Shown: piece by piece, positions 31,208 to 42,744 of the stretch
Layout of the letters: each line of letters begins with the position of its first letter
Numbering within the stretch: the first letter of the stretch is position 1
Assembly: GCA_021292165.1 (NCBI GenBank)
Contig: CM037878.1
Coordinates: 11,152,857 to 11,216,856 of the forward strand
Direction: 5' to 3'
DNA length: 64,000 nucleotides
Source: Shinisaurus crocodilurus
Taxonomy: Eukaryota; Chordata; Lepidosauria; Squamata; Shinisauridae
The notes under the pieces: model-generated
The model's input: only the letters and a program-made list of their open reading frames with translations
What the model was told of the DNA's origin: nothing
The model's database searches: none
Made by a program: the position numbers and the translations under genes

Positions 31208-31713
31208 AGACGTGCTAACATTAACATTTAAAGCCCTAAACGGTTTGGGGCCAGGTTATCTGAAGGAACGCTTCTTCCCATACGTGCCTACCCGAACCCT
31301 GAGATCTTCTTCGGAGGTCTTTCTTAGAGCGCCCCCTCCAAAAGAGGCTAGGAGGGTGGCTACTAGGGGAAGGGCCTTCTCAGTTGTGGCACCCCATCTA
31401 TGGAATCAACTCCCCAAGAAGGATGTCTGCCTGGTGCCTACCCTCTATTCTTTTAGGCACCAGGTGAAGACCTTTTTATTTACCCAATATTTTAAAGGAT
31501 TATTTTATTCCTTTTATTCTTTTTATTATTGCCACTATACCTCGGGATTGAATTTATTTGGCTGCTTGTTTTTACCTTGGTGTATTTTTAATATGTTTAT
31601 GTTTTTGTTGTTTTTATTGGTTTTTTGGTACTGTTTTTGTAAACCGCCCAGGGAGCCTTTTGGCTGATGGGCGGTAAATAAATGTTTTAAATAAATAAAT
31701 AAATAAATAAAAT
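31208..31713 (+). mobile_element. L2-like LINE 3' end inside the LINE
   Basis: A frame reading LTFKALNGLGPGYLKERF, RTLRSSSEVFLRAPPPKEAR and AFSVVAPHLWNQLP is the usual C-terminus of L2-type ORF2. It ends with aaaccgcccagggagccttt tggctgatgggcgg and an (aaat)n tail. It is inserted opposite to the host LINE. Confidence 0.8.
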
Positions 31714-32695
31714 GTGGGTTATTTAGAAGTTGATGGATTTCTTGTTCCAGAAATTCAGACCATTTGAGTCTCCTGTGTCCCATTCTCAAGCTAGCCAAGA
31801 TGCCCTGCTCTTCGTGGGGTTCATTCCACACGTTGTCTGATAGAAACAAGATGAATGGCAAGTGACAGCTCACTCTTCAATTTGAAACTTGCCACATGGA
31901 GCAATAATGTAGCAGACATAAAAAGCATAGTCTACCACACTCCCACCTCCTCTAGAGCTCAAAAATGTAAAGTATCCATCAGATTTATCAAGATAACGTC
32001 CATATACACCCATTATCTGATGTTTATAGAGAATATCCAGTAGTTCCTGACCACTAGAGTTTAAGGTGTCATCTAGTGAGCAATGGCCCAGGGGGGAAAT
32101 GTCCTCCATATAGGTAGAAATTTGACTGCCCTCACCTATACGAGCATTAGAAGATCAGTACCAGGGTAGCTTAATAACAGAATAACAGAAGCAATTCCAG
32201 ACTATTCCACCTGCTGGAGGAATGTAAACATTAATACAAATAATCCTTCTACTCTTCCCATTGTAAATCATCGAAGTGTGGGTGTATTGACTATTTATTA
32301 ATGCCAGGTCTTCCACTATAGCCTTCAAACTGAGCGAGATCAGAAGTATCAAACCACCCCTGCCTTTCCCCATGTTTTGAGTGTTAATGGGCTGGTTTAT
32401 CATACATGATAAATCCTGGAAGGTATAAATTGGTATTCACTGAATGCCATGTTTCTTGTAGACAAACTATGCCCTAACCTTTTAAGAATTTTTTTAAAAA
32501 AACAAAAAAACTTCATCCACCAATCTGTTTGCCCACCCAGCAATATCTCATGATAGCAAACAAAACTGATCTGTTGATGTCTCCTTCTCCAGTCACATCT
32601 GTGTTCCTTCCCACCATCCCTTTCCAAATCAAGATATAATTCCATAATCCTATCGTGATCTAGAAATTGGGATTCTATCATTCTACCAAAGATGA

Positions 32696-32928
32696 AGTCA
32701 TTGCCTTACCGTTAGTTCCAGAGACAGACCCCAACCCATTAGAATGCATAATGAAGAAGCCTCTTGTTGAGGCACCAGCTAGATTGCAAAGAATGATTTT
32801 ATGTCTACAGAAATGTGGTCTGAGAATCACTGACAAGCTAGCAGAAATGAATTCCTGTATCCGGAACATTCCTACCAGCAAAGAATACCAAAGAGGCATT
32901 CTTGTTACCATGTGTCCCCGATCACATA
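32696..32928 (+). mobile_element. Ty3/gypsy-type pol fragment (RNase H region)
   Basis: The frame gives ETDPNPLECIMKKPL, then APARLQRMILCLQKC, resembling the end of the RNase H domain in Ty3/gypsy Pol (DHkPLe.i.kkpl...pRLQRm.l.Lq.y). It ends where the solo LTR at 32934 is inserted (TSD TAATC). A short remnant; nothing else of the element was recognised. Confidence 0.55.
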
Positions 32929-32933
32929 TAATC

Positions 32934-34082
32934 TGTGGAGAAAGCCAACCTAAGCCCCCTGCCTGACACACACACACACTCACCAAGGAGGGGGGAAGGA
33001 GACCCAGGGGGGGGGGGAGACAGCCAGTCTCCACAGAGGCCAAAGGGGACAAACAACATCTGCATAGAATCACCCCAGGGGGGAAGGCAGGAAGCATCAC
33101 CAGGTTTGTCAATGCTCTTGCATATCAGCCCCGTCTAAATAAGACTTGAATACCTCTCCAGGGCAGACGCTTCGGCACCCCTAAGAAATGGCCACTCAAC
33201 ACCATAGGATGGGACCATTAAGCAAGTGGCTTCAAAGGGACCCCATCCCACGGGGGGGGAGGCGTCACCCCACCTGACCCAAAAGGCCGCCCCTCAGGGA
33301 GGGTGGCCACCCACCTGATCACGGAGGGAGGGGCTACCTGAAACACCAAGGTATAAAACACCCTGCACAAGGGAACTTTTCTCTGGACCTGATCAGCAAT
33401 CTTGCCCATGCCTGGGGTAAGGGAACGAAGGATCAGCAACCCCGGGAAACCAAGCTGAAATCACTGGCCGCTTGGGTTGACCGGACCCCCGGGAAACCAA
33501 GCTGAAATCACTGGCCGCTTGGGTTGACCAGACCCCCGGGAAACCAAGCTGAAATCACTCTCAAGCCGCTTGGGTAGACCGGGCCTCCGCCGGGAACCCA
33601 GCTAGCCGCTTGGGTAGACCGGGCCCCGCCGGGAACCCAGCTAGCCGCTTGGGTAGACCGGGCCTCCGCCGGGAACCCAGCTAGCCGCTTGGGTAGACCG
33701 GGCCCCGCCGGGAACCCAGCTAGCCGCTTGGGTAGACTGGGCCTCCGCCGGGAACCCAGCTAGCAGCGTGCGGTTGACCGGGCCTCTGCCGGGACCCAAG
33801 CTAAACTAACTAGCTGAGAGCCCTGAAATCACGTTGTCCTTGAGGCTTTTGCTTGCTACTTTGTACCGTACTGATAAGCTGTATTGCTGGCGTGGGTCTG
33901 AGTTTGTGAAGGTAATTTTGTAAATAAACTTGTTTTATAAAAGATACTTTTGTGGCTATAAGTTATCCCTTTGTTCTGGGCTAAGGGTGAGGCGCTGGGG
34001 ACCTCGGAAAAGGCCCGCCCCAGGGCTCGCTACCCCCTTAGCATTGAACCCGCGCAGAAGACCAGGTTGTCATTCTTCCACT
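32934..34082 (+). mobile_element. Solo LTR (1149 bp), expanded tandem repeat
   Basis: It begins TGTGGAGAAAGCC and ends TTCTTCCACT, flanked by TAATC (32929-32933, 34083-34087). It is closely similar to 24432-25466, but the gccgcttgggtagaccgggc unit occurs five times (33563-33750) instead of two. TATA box ggtataaaacacc near 33349; aaataaacttg near 33920. Confidence 0.82.
33563..33765 (+). repeat. Tandem array of about 38-40 bp units in the LTR
   Basis: Five units of gccgcttgggtagaccgggc plus (ct)ccgccgggaacccagcta, alternating between a longer and a slightly shorter form, followed by one divergent unit (agcgtgcggttgaccgggcc). They are contiguous, not separated by unique spacers. Confidence 0.9.
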
Positions 34083-35082
34083 TAATCCAACCAAAACAAG
34101 GACCCATTCGACATAAACAATATATTTATATATGAAAAAGAGTGAATAGAAAAATTATATATACCGTATACACCATTTCAACAACACATACGTGAGAATA
34201 CATGGTAGAGAACTATATTTCAGACTCCAATCACAACTATGGAGTACCGGTAAAATTACGTTTCAACTATGTTGAGCCTTTAACAAGTCACTATGAAAAA
34301 GAAGTTCAATGTACTTGGGAGAAAATCTTTTCTTTTTGTTTTGTTCTGACTGAGGTTGTCAGGTTGCGATCCTCCTGTTTTTTTGGTGATAACAAGAAAT
34401 TCCTCCAGTTGTTCACACCCTTCTAAAAGAGTTTCTTACTCTATACTCCCATTAATTACAAACGACATCATGCACCAAAGGCAAAACTCTTACTGATAGA
34501 GCATCATCAAACATTTCTTCATCATGAACAGGTTGTCCCGAAACCAATTCCTCTTACCGCAGTCCAAGGACAGATTGAATGCAGCTCCAAACTTAGCTTT
34601 TAATTTCTCTCCACTGCAGTCACCACTCCCTTAGAATGTTCATCTTGAAGGAAGAACAGGTTTGCACATCACAAGAAGCCATGCTGAGAACAAGCCATGC
34701 TGGATTGGCTAATTGCTCGCTAAGCTGCACTGCTGCTGACAGACAAGCAGGTCCTTGCTGGCGTGCCATGGTTTGTTTCCCTCTTCGTCCACCTGCCCAC
34801 TCCCAGCATATATCCCAGGGGCCTTTGCAGCACAACTCGTTTACACTCCTGCTGTGATGAGTTTTCCCTCACCTTTTTTGCCTGGCAAAGCACCTGCATT
34901 GACATATATATGCCATATTCTCGGAGTGGGGTTGGGGGGGGCTTACCTTACTTTTTAGGACAAGGTGGCTGAGGGTTTTATTTATTTTCTTTCTTTAACA
35001 CTAAAAATAAAATAAAAATAAGCCTCATTTGCTGGCTGCTCCTTGCAGCCCATTCCTCTTTCTTGTGCAGCTATGCATGATT

Positions 35083-35350
35083 AACTGGGTTCACACAACA
35101 TGACAACCCATCGCGGGTTGCCGTGTCATGCGAACCTGCAGGGTGGCTTGTTTGAGGGCAGCAAGCCACCCTGACAACCCATGGGTTGTAGTTGGGGTTG
35201 TTGTACCCACGATAGGTTGTCATGTTGTCCAAACCCGGGCGACTGATCCTATCATGTGCACTGGGAATTAGCCAGCAACTCGCTTGGCAAGAGTGGCAAA
35301 AAAAAACCTTGCCGTTCTCGCAAAGCTTCCCCGGGCACCCGCCAGCGCCA
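35083..35350. mobile_element. Family-B foldback element
   Basis: It holds tcacacaacatgacaaccca, a centre caagccaccctgacaaccca tgggttg, and gataggttgtcatgttgtcc. Its right part (agcaactcgcttggcaagag) is the inverse of 13930-13980. Confidence 0.6.
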
Positions 35351-35372
35351 GCTGTCCCACACAGGACCGGTG

Positions 35373-36075
35373 CAGGGCAGTTTGGCGCCCTAGGCTAAAT
35401 TATATTTAGCGCCCCCCCTCTCGTGCCGTGGGGGGGGCTCCGGAAAGCAGCCCTGCTCTGCAACCTCCCGCCCCCCCGCCGCCACCAGACCCCCCCCCGC
35501 ACGCTGCCGCTGCCGCCCCCCACCTACCTTCCCACGCCTCCTCCGAAAAGGGACCCCGCGCTCTGATTTGGCCGGGGGAAACCAGAGCAACAGGGCTGTT
35601 TAAGCCCTGTTGCCCTGGTTCCTCCCGCCAAAACAGAGCGCGGGCGGGGCTCCGGAAACAGCGCGGAGAAGGTAGGTGTCGGGGGGGGAGGCGGCGCAGA
35701 GGCGAAGCAAGGCGAGGTGGGGGGGAGGCAGCGGAGGGGGGAGGTGGCGCAGAGGCGAGGTGGGGGGGAGGCGGCGCGGGGGGGAGGCGGCGCAGAGGCG
35801 AGGCGAGGCAAGGCGAGGTGGGGGGAGGTGGCGCAGAGGCGAGGCGAGGTGGGAGGCGGCGCGGAGGCGAGGCAAGGTGGGGGGGAGGCACCCAGGCTCG
35901 GCCCCACCACTACTCCGGGCGCAATCTCCCGCACTGACCTGGCTTTCTCGGTGAGGCGGGCGGGCGGGCAGGGCAGGAGCACGCCGGCAGCGAAGAAGAG
36001 CGCAGCGTTCTGCGCCCTCTTCCGCTACGCGCCCTAGGCAACAGCCTAGTTGGCCTAGCGGTAGCGCCGGCCCTG
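35373..36075. mobile_element. GC-rich hAT-like element with low-complexity interior
   Basis: Ends CAGGGCAGTTTGGCGCCCTA and TAGCGGTAGCGCCGGCCCTG are alike in inverted form. The interior is a CpG-rich run of gaggcggcgcagaggcgag units and a block gaaaccagagcaacagggct gtttaag shared with 37592-37622. No matching TSD was found. Confidence 0.55.
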
Positions 36076-36159
36076 GTCCCTCAAGTGCCCAAGCAGCACT
36101 TAAAGGCAACTGGCACTGGCTGGATGTCCTCCGCCATGATCACGAACCATTTCAGCAGA

Positions 36160-37001
36160 CTGTGGCTTTCTTTTTCTTTTCTTTTTTCCCCCCCAAAAGA
36201 ATTTTAATCATAAAAAAGACACAAAGACACATATACAACAAACAATAAACAAAATTAAAATGGGCTTCCAGTCTTCTCCACAGCATATAAGCAGCCACAG
36301 TTATTCTTAGAAAATCTTCTATTAACCAAAGATCACTTCCAGTTATGGCAAAAAACAAAAAAAGGACAAACACAATTTATTTATTTATTTAATACATTTT
36401 TATACCGCCCAATAGCCAAAGCTCTCTGCGGGCGGTTTACAACAGTTAACACAAGAGGTCTCCACCCACCCCAAATATAAATCAACTATTTAATCTACTT
36501 TGAATTCAACATTTATGGATAAACAAAAAACTATCGTTTCATTTAATATTGTTTCCAATTACAAGATAGAGCATATTGAAAATCCCAAGGATAAAAAGTA
36601 ACTATAAACTATTTAGTAAATAACCACATGACAAAGGTTTTTAATACTCCCCCCCCAACTCTCAAGTAGCCAGCACATGTGTCTTATTACACTTGCTCAT
36701 TATTTCTTTCTATCTATCCAACAGAAACTCCTTCAATTTTAATTTTAAAAATTAAGAGATAAGCCACGGCTAACAAAACAAAAGAGGCACGTAAGCCATC
36801 TTTTTACTTTAAAAAAAAAAAAAAAAGACTCCCATTTAATGCTTCAAAGCCTGGACAAAACATACTAAAAACTTTAAGCCCTACCAAATAATTCCAAACA
36901 GACCAAATATCTTGATTATAATCATAATTTCTCTTACATCACCATTAATATTTAAAATCCAAGTACTGTAAGTCATATAAGAAATCCCTTTATCTTTGCC
37001 A

Positions 37002-37039
<38 letters not shown>

Positions 37040-37120
37040 AACTAGACAAGTAATTCAGTATACAATGACCTTTTATCTTTTCCCAGTAAAAACCATGTAA
37101 ATAGTCTCTTTCTTATCACT
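36160..37120. other. AT-rich region with LINE 3' tail piece and (TA)n
   Basis: It holds a LINE/SINE tail (ataccgcccaatagccaaag ctctctgcgggcggtttac, 36400-36442), an A-rich tract and a (TA)n at 37009-37037. The rest is AT-rich and unassigned; it may belong to an L1-type UTR. Confidence 0.45.
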
Positions 37121-37370
37121 TTCCTCTGTCAAACGGATAATCGTTAAGTTTCAATTTTAGAACGAGGAATACAGTCAGTCTGTTCTCTGGCTTTGTGAAT
37201 TCCTGCATTCCGGCTTGCAAGGCTAAAAACAGTGCGTCAGCCATCTTTTTTCTGACAAACTGCGTCACAGTCATTTTCTGGATTCTTTTTTCAAACAAGT
37301 TCAATCCAATTAAAACTTCAAAGCCCCTATGGATCTCTGGTAAGTTTCCAAAATCTAGGGATGTTACCGT
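37120..37370 (-). mobile_element. Possible L1-type fragment
   Basis: The minus-strand frame gives EKRIQKMTVTQFVRKKMADA, then LFLALQAGMQEFTK, without a recognisable domain. It adjoins AT-rich repeat DNA. I regard it as a probable retroelement fragment, with little certainty. Confidence 0.3.
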
Positions 37371-37371
37371 T

Positions 37372-37640
37372 GGCTCGCGCAGGCGCGAGTGGGACCAAAC
37401 TCGGCCCCGCGCATGCCTGCGCGAGGCTCGCACGGGCCTACCTGCAGGCGGTGGGTGGCTCCTTGGCTCAGCTCTCTGTGGCGAGCCGGCCGCGCCGGCT
37501 GCACTGGGTCCGTCGCGTCACTTCCGGTGCGGTGGAAGTGACGCGACAGGACCCTGTTCTGGTGCGCTGGACCCCCGCGCTATGTTTTTGGCGGGGGAAA
37601 CCAGGGCAACAGGGCTGTTTAAGTGATGCGCCGGAGGACC
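37372..37640. mobile_element. GC-rich CpG-dense element, second copy
   Basis: It starts ggctcgcgcaggcgcgag and contains an inverted pair gtcgcgtcacttccggtgc / ggtggaagtgacgcgac, then gcgctggacccccgcgc, as in 9389-9757. It continues into the block shared with 35574-35604. Confidence 0.6.
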
Positions 37641-38371
37641 AACCGGCTCGACCGGCGCCGGCAGCTCGAACGGAGCTGGGACATGCAGCTGCATTATCTG
37701 ATTGAATAAGGCTTTGTTCTTTACCTGTATTTGGCTGATGGATTGACCTAATCAGCTAGACTCGAACCCAGGGCTACTTGAGCCCTTACCACAATAGTTG
37801 GGAAACTTTTAATTTACATTTTTTCCTTTATTTATTTATTTATTTATTTCTTCATGCCGCACTTGTGCAACTTGCGCATTTGTCCCTCTGAGTGGCCTCT
37901 GACTAAAGCCTTCCACCACTTCCCCTACTCGGTTATCCCCTCTCCTCCATGTGATGGGGAAGCAGCGCTTTAATTACAAGTTCATTCTCAGGAAGTCATT
38001 TCAGGGGCAGAAGCCGAAGGAGGGTGTGCTCTTAGTTTGTTTGCTGGTTTTATGGTTTTTGCTGCAACTGACAGTATACTGCCTTGGGTGCCTAAAAGAT
38101 TGCCTCTCCAAGATGGCAAGATAATTGATTCTTTTCGGCTGCAATCCTGTTCACAGTTGCCCAGCCAACAGTGCCAGTGAACACAGTGAGACCTGCCTCT
38201 GAGTAAACCTGCATAGCACTGCTCTGCAAACGAAGGAATTAACCAATCAGTCAGTCAGTGGTCTCCCTGGGAGAAACACATCAGACATCCCTGCGAAGGA
38301 TTGAGGCCTACCCAGGCTTGAGTTAGGTTGAGGCCTGAAGGCCCAAATATCTCCTGATGGGAGGGGGCATT

Positions 38372-39014
38372 TGTGAGGTTCGTTTCACCTCATGGAGTTA
38401 AGTTTCATTTCCCCCCTAATGGAGTTAAGTTTCATTTCCCCCCTAACGGAGTTAAGTTTCATTTCCCGTTTTAGGTTACGTGTTTGTAGCCTCCTAGTTA
38501 TGTGGGAGGCGGGTATATAAAGACAGCGTGTGGTGGGGAACTTCAGTGCAAGAGGAGAGAGAAAATAGAGTGTGAGAAGAAGCTGCAGAGACAGGCAGTG
38601 AGAGGCCGGGAAGCTGCAACAGCAGAAGCTGAGGTTGAAAACTGCAGAGCAGCCAGAGCCAGGGTCTCTACCAAGGCCTACAGGTGAAAGTGTGGCTAGG
38701 TTAGAGGGAACTGCGGCATTATTTCTTTTATTTCCATTATACGTGCTTTTTGAAGTCTTAACAGCTCTATTTGTGTAGATACCCTAAGTTAATGTGAATT
38801 TACCATACCAAGTTTAGCAAAGTAAACAGTTATTGTTAAACTCAGTTTGTTTGGCGTGTCCTTCACAACACGCCTAAGGCCTAATCCCACAGTTACGGGG
38901 AAGGAAAGGCAAAGGGCAGGAACGTGGCATCCTGATGGCAGGAGGGGCTCTTAAAGAGGCAAAATATCTTTAAGGAGCTGATCAAGGTGTCCTGGTACAG
39001 GTGGAACCTTGACA
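38372..39014 (+). mobile_element. Candidate solo LTR of a second type
   Basis: Ends TGTGAGGTTC and GGAACCTTGACA are roughly inverted. Inside are three 30-bp units (ggagttaagtttcatttccc), a TATA box (gggtatataaagac, 38511) and a splice- or leader-like A-rich region. No TSD is visible (GCATT, AATCC), so the call is tentative. Confidence 0.45.
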
Positions 39015-39514
39015 ATCCCACCTTTGTGATTCACCGTTCGTTCGTTCTCTGCCTGCCCCACTGCAAAATAACCTTTGGATGTCAGTGACACTCTTCACCT
39101 TCTCTCCCCACACCTGCTGCCCCCTCCGCTGCCTCCCTGACTGCCCACCTTCCCCCTCTCTGCTCCAGTGCTTTCACTGGCCATGTGACCCCAAATGTGG
39201 CGTATGATTGGCTCAGCTTGCTGCCACCTCCCAGACTGGGAGAAATGCTTCCAGTGAAAATGGTGCCCGGCTGCAGCCTCGAATGCTTTGCAGTGTGTGG
39301 GCAAGCATGCCTCCTCCTTTCTGGCATCATTGGAGGGCCCTCTGGCCCCAGACGTTTGCCCTGAGGTCCGGTAAGAATGGTGCTACTGCCTTTGGAGGGG
39401 AGGGGGGCTGGATCAGTACCTAAAGAAATTAGCCAGAGTGATCGTGCCTTAGTGATGGGGGAACCAGACGCAAAAGAGATGAGGGCTCAGATTCACACAG
39501 TGTTGTTGTTGTTC

Positions 39515-40080
39515 TTCTCCTCCTCAGAAGTGCCTCACCGCCTCAGAAGATCTCCGCGCTCGCCGCTGCTGCCATGTCCTCCCCTCAATAATCGCCTCAC
39601 CACAACGATAACCACCCGCCGCCTGAGGGAACGCCCACCAAGCCGGGCCTGAACAGCTCCTGGGTGGAATTGCAGATGAATGGAAATGGCAAGGACAACG
39701 CCAATGCAAAAAATGGGGGTCTGGAACATGTTCCTTCTTCATCTTCCATCCACAATGGAGACATGGAGAAGATAGATACTTCTAGGTGCTGAGCATGAGT
39801 CCGGGCAGAGCAGTTCAAGGGGTAGTTCTCACTGTGACCGCCCTTCTCCTCAAGAAGATGGACAGATGATGTTTGATGTGGAAATGCACACAAGACAATA
39901 ATTCTCAGGCTGAAGCATAGCAGCCTGGTAGTCTGCCGGATCTCTGCCTAGAGTGTCTACTGGGGGTGCTGCTTTTAATATCCCCAACTCAACCAGAGCG
40001 GCTATGAATAGCAATGTTGCTTTCAAACCAGCATTATTTTTTTTTCATAGAATGGAGTTGAATAAAGATATTTCAGGCAG
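39515..40080 (+). pseudogene. BNIP3L: Processed pseudogene of BNIP3L (NIX)
   Basis: An intronless copy of the mitophagy receptor BNIP3L N-terminal half. ATG at 39574 is followed, after a frameshift, by GLNSSWVEL, NGGLEHVPSSSSIHNGDMEK, then a damaged LLDAQHESG stretch, SSHCD, and [14 protein letters not shown]. These are contiguous although the parent gene has several introns, as expected of a retrocopy. The BH3-like region end, the transmembrane segment and the C-terminus are missing; after codon HTRQ there is a stop and then non-coding sequence ending with aataaa at 40061. Frameshifts and stops exclude function. The family identity is recognised from memory of the motif order. Confidence 0.75.
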
Positions 40081-40104
40081 GAATGGGGTGTGGGTTAGGA
40101 TTTA

Positions 40105-40105
40105 A

Positions 40106-40162
<57 letters not shown>
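40105..40162 (+). repeat. (AAT)n microsatellite
   Basis: A continuous aat run beginning just after the BNIP3L retrocopy. It may have grown from a poly(A) tail. Confidence 0.95.
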
Positions 40163-40854
40163 TCTATACTGTTTTAATTGTGTTGTTTGTTTTGTTATTG
40201 TATTGTTTGAATTGTACATCGCCCAGGCCGGCCGGCCAGATGGGCGATTCACAAATGTAATAAATAAAATAAAAATAGTTGCGTAGAAGAGGGAAGTTTG
40301 GCTTATATGGCTTTAACTCAGCCTTTTGGAATTACAAGGTCCAGGATAATATTAATCCATATGTATTGCTGCCTACAATCTAAAGTTACCTAAATATTAT
40401 ATTTACACGGTTTATATTTCACCTATTTGCATATTACTTTTATAGGTATATTCTCACAGTATTGATATTGATCTACTTATATTTTGAATGTGTTATCCTT
40501 TTATTGGAATTGTAGAATTGATTTTGATAGATTACTGTGATCCTTTGTAATTATTTTTCAAATAAATAAATAAATAAATAAATAAAAGTAGTCTCGGCAT
40601 GTGCAATTTCACATTTTAAATTGACTTCGGTCACAGCACCAGCACGACTGTAAGAAGAAATGGAGTTTGCTTCTGCGCTGTTCTGATACCCTCATTGCCT
40701 GCCACTCTCTGGTTCAGGCCAAGCTTCATCACTGCTGTAATGCAAATATAAAACCCAATGCCTCTTCCCCCTGTTCTTCACTGCTCACCAGCTATTAACA
40801 CAGGCCACAGTCAGGGGCAACTTAATCTCAATGTGTATGATAAAAGCTCTAAAT

Positions 40855-40924
40855 CAGTGTTCTCCAACCTTGGGTCCCCAGATGTTTCTGGCCTACAACT
40901 CCCAGCATGCCCCAGCCAGCGTAG
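40855..40924. mobile_element. Left half of a family-A MITE
   Basis: CAGTGTTCTCCAACC to the gccccagccagcgta centre; the right arm is absent. Left flank CTCTAAAT. Confidence 0.8.
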
Positions 40925-42196
40925 ATTGAAAAAAATCTAAGAAGGAGGAGGAGGAGGAAGACCACACAACTAGATAAAAAGCTTGTACTCAGGATGCCAT
41001 TTAACATTTTAATTTGTTTTCTCCAAAAGACATTTCAACCACCATCTTGCTTACTTTAAAAAAAAAAAAATACAGTATTTTAAAATCTCACTTAAGAAAT
41101 GCTTTCCAAGGAAATTTGGGGGGCGGGGGGACATCGGTAAGAACTAGTTTCCTGCACCCAGGGGAGGCAAAAAACCCCCGCCCCCAAGCAATAATTTTAA
41201 AAGTATAGTTCCCCGGAAATCCACCACAAGTAATTTCTCTCCAACCCAACAGTGGCAAGCCGATAACTTTTATATTATTCTCACCCTTTCTGTCTCACAT
41301 TCCCCTGAAATAAGCTCCCTAAAATGTTTCCAAACAGATTAGTTCAATAATTTAAATAAATAAAGACTCGGAAAGGCTGTGCCCCGGCCATCACAAGATC
41401 AGGCGTGACTACAGGACAACTGGACCAGTGTAATCTAGCAGGAGGCGCTGACGTCACTGGGGGACCTTTTGTGCAGGCCTCAGCCGAGCCCGATGACTGC
41501 GAAGCTAGCCAAGGGAAGAGAAGGAAAGCACTGGAACCAGGAGATGGAGGGTGCAAGAGGTGGAACGCTGTAGGATTGCAGTAGGAAGCAGAGAAAGTGC
41601 CAAATAAATTCAGTTTTGGAGGAGCAGAAGGATGCCTCGAGTTGGGAAGGCGGATGCATCAGGGCCTGGCTAGCTAGGACTCTTCCTCCCGTATTCCTCC
41701 TTTTATCTCTCCCTCCACGCTGTCTTTTTTTAGCAGGAGAACAGCTGGGGAGGTTTAATATGGAATAGATATTCCTAAAGAGGGGGGAGGTTTAATATGG
41801 AATAGATATGAAGGTAAGGACCTCCGGAACAGGGTCATTGCATGGCTAAAGCAGGTTTGCACAGCTCGTGACCTGCCGTGCTGAACGCAAGTCCACGAGC
41901 CATCTCTGGCACCCCCTCCACCCCAAAGACTCGATACGTCTCCTGTATTGATTGCCCGCTAGGCCTGCAAAAACAGCGCGGGGGGAATCAAACACCTGGC
42001 AAGCTGTGGGATCTTGCATATGGGGATAGGTTATCTGGCGGTCACATACTCCAGTGTTCTTTTCTTAAAAAAAGGATTTCCTTCCTGAAATGATTGGAAA
42101 CCCTCCTGTTTCTTCTCCCAAGCCTCCTTTCCTTACTCATTGCTCTCTGAAAGTTGCTGGGTGAATTTATCCTTCTCCACAGCTGGTTTTCGCAAG

Positions 42197-42201
<5 letters not shown>

Positions 42202-42235
<34 letters not shown>
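42202..42235 (+). repeat. (CA)n microsatellite
   Basis: A continuous ca run. Confidence 0.95.
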
Positions 42236-42237
<2 letters not shown>

Positions 42238-42744
42238 GCAAACGTATTGACCACCACAGCATTAAAACCGATTTGAACACAGCACGTGGGCAGCACAATG
42301 ATATTTAGAGGCAGGTCGGATGCGAGGAGGATAAACAGAAGCACACAGAGCCAAGTCCATGAAACACTGCAAAAGGTCTCGACGGAGGCAGAAGTCCAGA
42401 TGGGCGCATTCTAAAAACAAAACAAAACAGAGGAAGGATCTCAGTTGGGATTTCAATCCGTTCGTTTTTTTTACAGAGGGGTCGGATGAGAGGGCCGGAT
42501 GCTCCTGTGCTCAAGGAAGCCACTGGGACCGACGTACATTCGGAGAATTTCAGTTCAAAGTGCCTTTTCCCGGGCTCCCTGCTGGCTCCCCGCCTGTGTT
42601 GGAAGTCCCCATTTCAAATTACATTTTCATCACAGCTTTAAAGGAGACCTGCAGAAAGTGTGGGGGGTGGGGGGTGGGGAACAAACCCATAGATAAGGCA
42701 TTAAAGAATGTTACGTATGCCGTAAAAAAGAAGAAGTATTCAGG

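Larger units (their letters stand above)
29150..32690 (-). mobile_element. Decayed non-LTR retrotransposon (endonuclease plus reverse transcriptase)
   Basis: Minus-strand reading runs from an AP-endonuclease region (32400-31720: INVYIPPAGG, GVYGRYLDKSDG, GGGSVVDYAF, and SCHLPF where SDHLPF is expected) through a linker (CFDPECRKAREEL, about 31060) to the reverse transcriptase (29800-29250: GVRQGCLLAPF, FSFYINNIVDEL, LLYANDMILL for the YADD box). Stops, shifts and the altered SDH and YADD residues show it is dead. It is interrupted at 30598-31027 and 31208-31713. The clade is unresolved. Confidence 0.75.

Noticed and set aside
33563..33765. CRISPR-like array
   Set aside because: The units are contiguous tandem repeats inside an LTR with no unique spacers, and the DNA is vertebrate.
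35406..36109. Overlapping frames of 90-170 residues rich in Gly/Arg/Pro
   Set aside because: They lie in a GC-rich tandem-repeat interior of a transposon; several frames are open on both strands and none shows a domain.
42042..42344. Minus-strand frame with a hydrophobic start (LLFILLASDLPLNIIVLPT)
   Set aside because: It runs into a (CA)n microsatellite, lacks a recognisable family and has no supported splice partners.
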